Source of the DNA: Amblyornis subalaris
Taxonomy: Eukaryota > Chordata > Aves > Passeriformes > Ptilonorhynchidae
Assembly: GCA_018881555.1 (NCBI GenBank)
Contig: JACAXG010000052.1
Coordinates: forward strand, 1,364,001 to 1,428,000
Length of the DNA: 64,000 nt
Direction of reading: 5' to 3'
The notes under the pieces are model-generated. The model did not search any database. It saw only the letters and a program-made list of their open reading frames with translations, and had not been told where the DNA came from. The position numbers and the translations under genes are program-made. Of the stretch, positions 56,311-64,000 are shown piece after piece. Numbering within the stretch: position 1 is the stretch's first letter; each line of letters starts with the position of its first letter.

Positions 56311-56766
56311 AACAAGCATAAAAGGTATATTCTCTTACATTAATGCTGGTGCCTTTTTAAGTAGAAGTGGCAATTACTTCTGATGAGATGGTAACATCCA
56401 GAAAAATCTTGTTTTGTATTTGCACAAAAAAATAACTTAAAAAAGATTGCCCTAAAACTGTGTCACGTTGAAAATCATGGACATTTATGAAATCGTCATT
56501 TATGGAACATGAAGAAAAGCATAGAAAGAACAAGTCATTGTTAGCACTTGAATACTTCTGAATCAGCACTTCCAAATGATCCCCACTTCCTGTACATTAA
56601 CCGATCATTTGTATTCTCTGTAACAGTTGTAGGAACTGAAGTCACAGTAATTATTAAGCAGTATAATATAATCCACTTAATTGGATCGAAGCCATTATTA
56701 TATATAACTCAATGTATTATCTTTTATAAAGCAAATTAACCACCGTCACTATTGTGAGTGTTTTTA

Positions 56767-56772
56767 AATAAA
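56767..56772 (+). terminator. EDNRB: Candidate proximal poly(A) signal AATAAA
   Basis: A canonical hexamer about 460 nt after the stop codon. A weak U/GU-containing stretch follows. It would produce a short mRNA isoform. Confidence 0.35.
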
Positions 56773-58552
56773 ACATGAAATACTTTGTAATAGAAGTCTA
56801 AATGTTTAAAAGTAGAACTTTTATCAGGTATATTATAGAGGTAGCTACTGAAAATATTAAAGGATCCAGTAAAGTCAAAAGTGCATTTTACTTTGATGAT
56901 TGTTTTTACCTATTATTGTTAGAAGGAACCTCCTAAGGACTCTATAAATTCCATTCTGTAACCACTGTGTGCATTTGGCAGCACTTTGGGTATGAGTATT
57001 TGTGTTTACTGATAGCAAAGGAGAGAAAAACACACCAAAAGCAAAAAATTAATACCACTAGAAACATACAAACAACAGCTAGTATTTCAGCTGTTTTTAG
57101 CTGAAAACAAATTGATTGTATCCTGTGCAAAAAGTGGGCATTCAAGAGCCTGATGGTTCTTTACTGGAGATACTTTTGCAACAATTTACAACTGTTTTTG
57201 CAATCCAAATACTGTCTTGGGGCAAAATTTTTTAGAAATAGCAGGTGGAAAACAATGTAACCAAGGTAAAAAGAGGGAATTCGAACTTCTATTTTCATTT
57301 AGATTTAAATCTTCATAAAGAAAATAATTCATGAACTCTACTTCTAGAGAACAGTACTATGTAGCATACTCATCTTCATACTGTTTGAAAATATATTCTA
57401 CTTCTGTAGTTCCATAGTTATGGGCTTAAGAAGATGTGTGATAAGTTTCTGCTTCTGTAAATACTTTAGTGAAATGTAATTAATTGTAAAGTATTAAGAT
57501 ATGGGCAGGACCCTGTAAGAAAAGAGAAAGATAAAGATGCCTGTAGTAAACACGATGTGTGTTGCCAGGAGCAATGCATGTTTTGTATATACATGACAGG
57601 TCATTCTTGGGCTTTTCATTTCCTACTAATTTGTTACAGATGTCCCCAAAGACTTATTAACATATTTCATGCACTAAGGCATGAATTTTTCAAGAAAAAT
57701 TGTCATATAACATGACTTTATAAAAGACATGTTTTCAATAGGCTTGGTATTTTATTATAATAAAATTATTTATCAAAACTCAGGAATTTTTTTATTTTAA
57801 ATTTCCAGATTTCACATCTAAGGATTTTTACCTTCTTTTCCAATCTTGATTAACTTCAGATTTTTTACTAAAGTGCCTTAAATATGCTCAGGATGAAAAC
57901 AGCTTTCATTAAAACACTCAGCTGATGTTACCTTAGATGGGTTTCTGACTTTAGGTAGCTACAGCTACCTTGCAGACAGCTATAAATGGGGGAGGTGAGC
58001 CCCCTTCCTGGTGTTGCCCCCATCAAAAGCTGGAAAGTGAATGCTGGTATAATCAAGCTGAAGAGGACCTCCGCACATGCATTTGAGCATGGGCACATGT
58101 ATGTGTTTGCGTGTGAGTATGTGTGCAAGCGCACATGTTGTCTGCCATTGGGTTGCTGTTACCATCTTGCTGCAACGCGCCCACTCAGCTGCTATAATGC
58201 TGAACTTTTATAAATATAAATCTATCTTAGGTTTCCTTCTTTACATATTTACCTTAACTTTCATGGTAACTTTCTCACAGTAAGCCATGAATATCACTTC
58301 ACTTCACCCTACCTGCATCTATTTCTGTGAAATGCATTTTGTCTGTTAAGGATGGATAATTAGTGAAATCCTAGGTTTGATACTGATCAGTGTTATTTTC
58401 ATCAAATTGTATCATTACAATTTTGTATATTATTGTTATTTTTATTTAAAATATAGCTGTTTATGGGCAACTGTGTAACATACTTTTCATTTTTTCCTGG
58501 ACTAATTCTTTGTTAAGACAAGTCCTGCTAAGTCAGATATTTAGGTTTCACA

Positions 58553-58558
58553 AATAAA
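58553..58558 (+). terminator. EDNRB: Candidate middle poly(A) signal AATAAA
   Basis: A canonical hexamer about 2.2 kb after the stop. It is followed within 30 nt by a T-rich then GT-containing stretch (CCCCCTTTTTGGGTTC), a plausible downstream element. Confidence 0.4.
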
Positions 58559-59515
58559 GACCATATATACTGCCCCCTTTTTGGGTTCATATATAGATAT
58601 TAGTACACTCTTTGTCTTTTTTTCGGTATTATTCAAAGCAGTATTTTTATTGAAGCTTTCATTTCCTGTAATAAAAAATTTCAAAACTTCTTGCACAGTT
58701 CTAGCTAAGATTAAATCTCTTAATACTCAACACAGGTGTTTTCTGAAATTCTCAGTGCAGGTCTGTTCCTCCATTCACTGAAATCAGTAAATATTTAACC
58801 ATTCAATTCAGTTGGAGCACAATTAGGGCACAACATAGCTCTTTAAAAAACCTATCTGACGTTTGCTACTTTGAATAAAAAAAAGAAAAAGCTAAATGCA
58901 TTTTTTTTGAAGGAGTTGATTGGAAAATTTAGGAAAAGAGAAAAAATCAGCCTGTGGGGTAAAACACCCAGTCTAAGGCTCTCTAAGCCTCAAATGTGGT
59001 CACAGGCAGCAGAACAATTGCACAGAGGCACAGGAGTCTTTATAGGAGTTTGATGTGCTTGCCCAGAGTGGTGTGACAGAGTAGGAGTTATCAGTCCCAA
59101 TGGTCTGAAGAGTTCACACAGAATGGCTCAAGAAGAAAAAAACAACTTGTAAGAAACTACATCACAACTCTGTGTTTTGACCATCAGATAATAGTTGAAT
59201 TTTAGTTCTTCAGCTGCTCTGAATTCTGCCTAAACTGAACCAAAACACTGGTACTACTCCTCAGAGAATCAAATGCAAAATTTGATGGTTATGGAGCATC
59301 TGATGTGAGTTGTGACATTTCAGTGTCCTAAACAACTCTCAATCAAGACACAGCTGGCTTAGCAAGAGAAATGTTTTATGTACTGAAATAATGTTTAAAG
59401 TATTTTTTAAAAATTGTTCTGTATAGTCGTGTAAAATAATTTTATATTTTGTTTTCTGTGATCACTTAAAATAGCAACTTCTGTGATTCAGGCAGTGTAA
59501 ACATACTAAATTACC

Positions 59516-59521
59516 AATAAA
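59516..59521 (+). terminator. EDNRB: Candidate distal poly(A) signal AATAAA
   Basis: A canonical hexamer about 3.2 kb after the stop, followed by T-rich sequence. I treat it as the most likely end of the long isoform because no later sequence looks like part of the transcript. Confidence 0.45.
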
Positions 59522-59540
59522 ATATTTGTAATTTTGATTC

Positions 59541-62500
59541 ATTACAAAAAGACATCTGACCTTTTTTCTTCTAGAGGGTCCCATTTAATTGTTAAACAGT
59601 GACAGTGATGTAAAAAGAAGTAAGCAGTCCAGAACTAAATGTCAAAGCTTTTCGGTGGGATAGTTTTATATAGCTGGTTGAAAATTGGAGAGAGTTCAGA
59701 CTTGCATATGCGTTGTAAAGTTGTCTGATGTTTATTGGAACAATCGTGCCTATCTTTGCTCTGTTTGTTTTTGCTTAGAATGTCAGTCGCAATCTCTTCT
59801 CTACACACCCATATATAGTCACAAATTCTCTTGTGTTTGGGACATCACAAATAAAAGGCATGGAGCTTTTAGTTCATTAATTTAGAAGTGTATGCACTCA
59901 GTGCTGGAAGATGCCACATGAAAACCATCATCGCTTTGTATGCTGACAGTGTAATTTTGTGCATATATCAATTTACCTTTCTTAAAGCAGTGGAAAACAG
60001 TATCTAAATAGACAGACTAAATAGACTGTAACTGCTCAAATATATAACTTTATTTGCTTGTGCAATCTTTTACATCCCAAAATGTGCTTGATGCTACTGC
60101 TGTTTTGTTCCAAATAGTTAAGTTTCCTTCTGTTTACTTGATGGCCTGTTGCATCCATGTAGATTTGTCTTTTTTCATGGTCCCAGGACCTTTAGCACAT
60201 AGTTTCAAGTTTCCTGTGTCTGGAACAGGAGCACCTGTAGAGATGAGATCCCTTGTAAGTAAGTGTTCTACTTACTATCTCTCATAGCTTCTTTACTTTC
60301 TTTCCCTTAATCCTGTGCTACAGTCCAAGGTCTTCACCAACCACTCAATAAGAAGAAGCATTTTTGCTTATTTCTCTTAAGATCCTGCAGCCTTCTACAG
60401 GTAGGCCATAACTGCAGCTTGTTGTTAGTTTTCTAAACATACTAGAACTTTCCAACAACATCCATGTACATGTATCTTGCATTCTCCAAACACTGACTTA
60501 CTCTGACCACTCTTGAGAAGGATAGATTTGGCACTCTGGTGTTGGTGGAGCAGGATGGTCCAACTGGCAACCTATGGCTGGGTCTGGTCCATAGAGTGGT
60601 TCAGATTTTACTGCACTTTCCTGCAGTCTGCTGCTCTGACCACCACGTTCTTGTACTCTGCTCAAGAAGGCCACAGAGTTCTCCATGTATGTACTGTGCA
60701 CTTATGTTCAAATTTCTAAGCCAGGTTGCTGAAGACTTCAGAAGACAAAGGCAGACAAAAGGACCCAAAATTAGTCTTGTATGTTCTGCTGGTCATCTTT
60801 CTTCTCAGTCAGCAGTGGTAAGAGTACTGTGTTACATAACAGCAGTAGTCACATGTTTTATGGGCTTGCTATTGCTAACTTAAAAGTGCTATCATTAAAT
60901 AAACCCCTGACATCTCTCTGGTCTTGTCAGTCTTTCTGTGTACTGTCATTAAGCTGTGCAGGAAGTCACAAAGCTCACCCTCACCAGTGAAAAGGCATCC
61001 CCCCCCCTCGCCCTGTCCTCTTTCCTTCTGTTGAAAAATAAAACTATCAGTAAGAAAAATCTACTGTAATGAAAAGTAAAACCTTCAGAAATTACTATTT
61101 AACCTTAGTAATCAGTATCCTAAACCTGTATGAAATCTTCATGACAACCCCAAGGATGTGCTGGTTGTGGGACGTGGTATCTGGAAGGACTTTTGAAGTA
61201 TGATGTGGCGAGTAGCCAGACACATCAATATCTATATGATTTGATACCTGTCGGTCAATATCTTCAACCTCAATGTTGCTATAAAACTTCACAACCTCTG
61301 TAGCCACCCTAGAGGAGTGCATTGGAAAAAAGTGGGAGTCAAATCCTGAAACCCAGTAAAACCTGAAAAGAAACACTTGATAAAGAATTAGAGTAACCAT
61401 ACCTTCTACACAAGCCACATCCTCCAGAAGTTGCTTCTACTTGTTTTGCTTTTGGGTGAGTGGGATGAGGAGAAGCATTTGTTGTGCTTTTACCTTTTCA
61501 TGATCTCCATTTCCCAAAGTTTGTGTGAGTATCTCACAAGTTGGATTACCCTGAAGAAACAGATCAATGGTGAAACTGAGGGAGTCAGACAATGGCTCTC
61601 ATTTGAAGATATCAGGAAAAAGAACAATGGCAAATCCCCAGAAAGATCACATCTTCCCCAGATAGATGGCTTCAACACATGCAGCCTTTGCAGGGGCTGG
61701 AGGGAAACATGCCAAGTAAACAAAACCAAAACTGGTGGATTTGATAAGTTTTAGTTAGAGCTGCAAGTGAAATGGCAGATTTCAGGCAAACTGGAGGGTT
61801 TTTTTGGTTTTTTTTGATAAAACTAAACTGGAACATCATAATTTGTAATGGATGTTCACAGGACCAGACTCGATCTTGCCAAAGATACAGGAAGGTTTTC
61901 CCTGAAATGAACCTACAACATGTCCCACAAATTTGTCCATATTAGTCTTTTTAAGGAACTAGCATAGACATGGAATGAAAGGTTCACATCTGCTGTAGTC
62001 AAATACTCAATACATGCAGTAACTGGGTGCATACAATTTTGTTGTGTATTTAAATGAGTACATAGCTAACTATACATATGTATTTATATATTTATACCTG
62101 TAAATATAGAAATAAAATATATTTCATATTATGTAATATAATTTTTGTGGTATACAGAATATTCTTCATTAGTTTCATCTGAAAGAGTTTTCAATGAAAT
62201 CAAGAATTTTTTAAAAATAATATTAGTCTGAGCAAAACGTAGCCCATTGTCTTTAAAAAAAGCAACAAACACCACTTTTAATGTGTTCTCTCATTTTAAT
62301 CTCACATTTTGAATTTTAAGGAGTTTTAAATATATTTGGAAACAATTTCACATTAGTTCATGCCATAATATGCTTAATGTAAGCTATGTATGTCACACAT
62401 GCAAACTATGAGTGCCTGCCTAACTGCTGGACTAGTCTATTGCATTTTTAAGCTTTGTGTTCATTAGCATTAGTAATAAGGACTGCTGAGCACTGCTGGA

Positions 62501-64000
62501 AATATTTTTATTGTTTTCTGATGTGGATATCAGTTTAGAATAATAAAAGCTTGCAATGCTGACAACTCACACTGAATGACTAAATTATGAAATGCAATGA
62601 AAATATGTATAAACATTAATTAAGTGGTATTCATAAGTTCCGAAGAGAATTGGTTTTAAACAATTTTCTGACTTAAATACTTCATAGCATCGAATTTTGT
62701 AACTTCTATGGTCATTTTTTGACAACAGAAAAGATACTTTTCAAAAAATAATTTAGAACTTTATATTTTCATAGGAGATGGAAAGAGACTGTGAAATGAA
62801 CCATGAAATTAATGCTCTGCTTCAAGTACCTGCATAGGTTATGAAGATACTTTCTGTCAAACTAACTACTAAAATTCTCTTGTTAAATTTGTTTGCCCAA
62901 ATTTCATGTTAAAGAACAAACAGACAAAGAATGTGGCAAGCTCCTTAATATTTACAACTCATTATTTAGTATCTTGGAAGCATTGTGTCTTTATAAAGTT
63001 GTTCATAGTGAAGTTCAGGTATTTCACTTATAAATGTCTTCAGAAGAAGAACAATATGTCACAAATAGGTGAGGCCATTTAATATTTGTTTACATATGCA
63101 CTCTTTATGCAAGAAATCAACAAATCATTTTTAGTTGACTGAAAAAGAATAAATTGATATTGTAATTCTTAATATGCAAGTCAAATGCCTTTAAATTAGT
63201 CTGTATACATATCTGTGCATATATGCATTTTTACTTCTCTGTGTGTGTAAATACCTGCACAAATATACATATATTAGGTAAGTCAGAATGTTAATCACAG
63301 TATAAAAGGTGCCAAAAAAACTAGAGAAGGTATAGTTGGGAGTAGAAATACCAGAAATGTCGAGCATGTGTGATTTGCTGAGACTTTACTGTGCTTTTGC
63401 CTGAACTGAAGAGCTCACAGCTTTTGTAGAAGTAACCAAATTTTCCAACTGTTCAAGGTCTGACCACGTTTACTCCAGTCTTCCCAATGAGTTGCAAAAC
63501 CTGGAGTAGAATGACATTTCATGGCACTCTTACAAAAGAGCAGGATTGCCAGCCATGGTCTCATGGCCAAATTCCAAATTAAATAATTACAATCTGTTTC
63601 CTCTGTTCCTCTCTGTTCCCGTCAGTTGCAGCATGAGTTAGCAAAGCATACTGCCCCACTCTTCAGTTTCACCCTTTGCATGGAGATATCTGCTCTGTCT
63701 TGTGCTGGAGGTGACCACATTTCCATGCTAGAAAGTGGGAGCCTCCCAAATCCATTGTCTGTCTGTAGAGTATTTGGGAATGTTTCAGAATGAAAAGCGA
63801 AATTTAAAATGTAAAATCATTATCTCAGAGTTTCTTTAAGCATATGTCAACTCAAGGTTAAGTGGATCTAAATCACCCCTTTTTTACTGACTTTGTTAAG
63901 TTTTATAAACATGTTTTAAAAGGCTTTTAAATCTTTGTATATCATTTATTTGTATAGTTGGAAAGATTTATTATGATCTGGAATTCGTTAAATAGTGCTC
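59541..64000. other. Downstream intergenic stretch
   Basis: AT-rich DNA after the EDNRB 3' UTR. It contains one unidentified minus-strand open frame (61,095-61,418, see findings) and a short C8 run at about 61,000. No gene is supported. Confidence 0.55.

Larger units (their letters stand above)
56311..59540 (+). other. EDNRB: EDNRB 3' UTR (extent approximate)
   Basis: The region after the stop has no coding potential and carries several canonical AATAAA signals. Candidates include 56,767, 58,553 and 59,516. The last would give a 3' UTR of about 3.2 kb, in keeping with the long EDNRB mRNAs known in mammals. Which site is used cannot be decided from sequence alone. Confidence 0.6.

Noticed and set aside
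60480..60720. Repeat-like stretch with GGTCCAACTGGCAACC and CATAGAGTGG
   Set aside because: It has a vague resemblance to interspersed repeats, but I could not match it to a family with confidence.

Overview
This is a vertebrate nuclear sequence, almost certainly from a bird. It has long A+T-rich non-coding stretches, one large multi-exon gene with canonical GT-AG introns, and many truncated CR1-type LINE 3' ends, the dominant interspersed repeat of bird and other reptile genomes. Some CR1 copies end in the characteristic short ATTCTGTG-like tail. The only gene I can support is EDNRB, the endothelin receptor type B, on the plus strand. Its seven coding exons join without a frame break into a 428-residue class A GPCR.

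Layout. Positions 1 to about 41,380 are upstream intergenic DNA with no convincing exon. This stretch holds scattered CR1 fragments, microsatellites (including a 140-bp GGGAA array at 29,451-29,590) and small tandem duplications. A CpG island at about 41,380-42,610 covers the promoter, a probable non-coding 5' exon with a 187-bp UTR intron, and the first coding exon (ATG at 42,048). Intron 1 is about 9.5 kb and carries two CR1 copies antisense to the gene, one ending only about 90 bp before exon 2. Coding exons 2-7 lie between 52,015 and 56,310. A long 3' UTR follows, with candidate poly(A) signals at 56,767, 58,553 and 59,516. From about 59,540 to 64,000 there is AT-rich downstream intergenic DNA. 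It contains one curious minus-strand open frame (61,095-61,418) that I cannot identify.

The gene product is a plasma-membrane receptor for endothelins, known in vertebrates for neural-crest (enteric neuron and pigment cell) development and vascular signalling. The C-terminal tail, TM regions and exon phases match EDNRB. I recognised the gene from memory of the human protein and ran no search.

I found no new biological system here. The observations worth checking are the G-rich pentanucleotide array, the 5' UTR intron, the CR1 copy abutting exon 2, an internally deleted CR1, the unexplained minus-strand ORF, and the large non-coding upstream region that may hold EDNRB enhancers.
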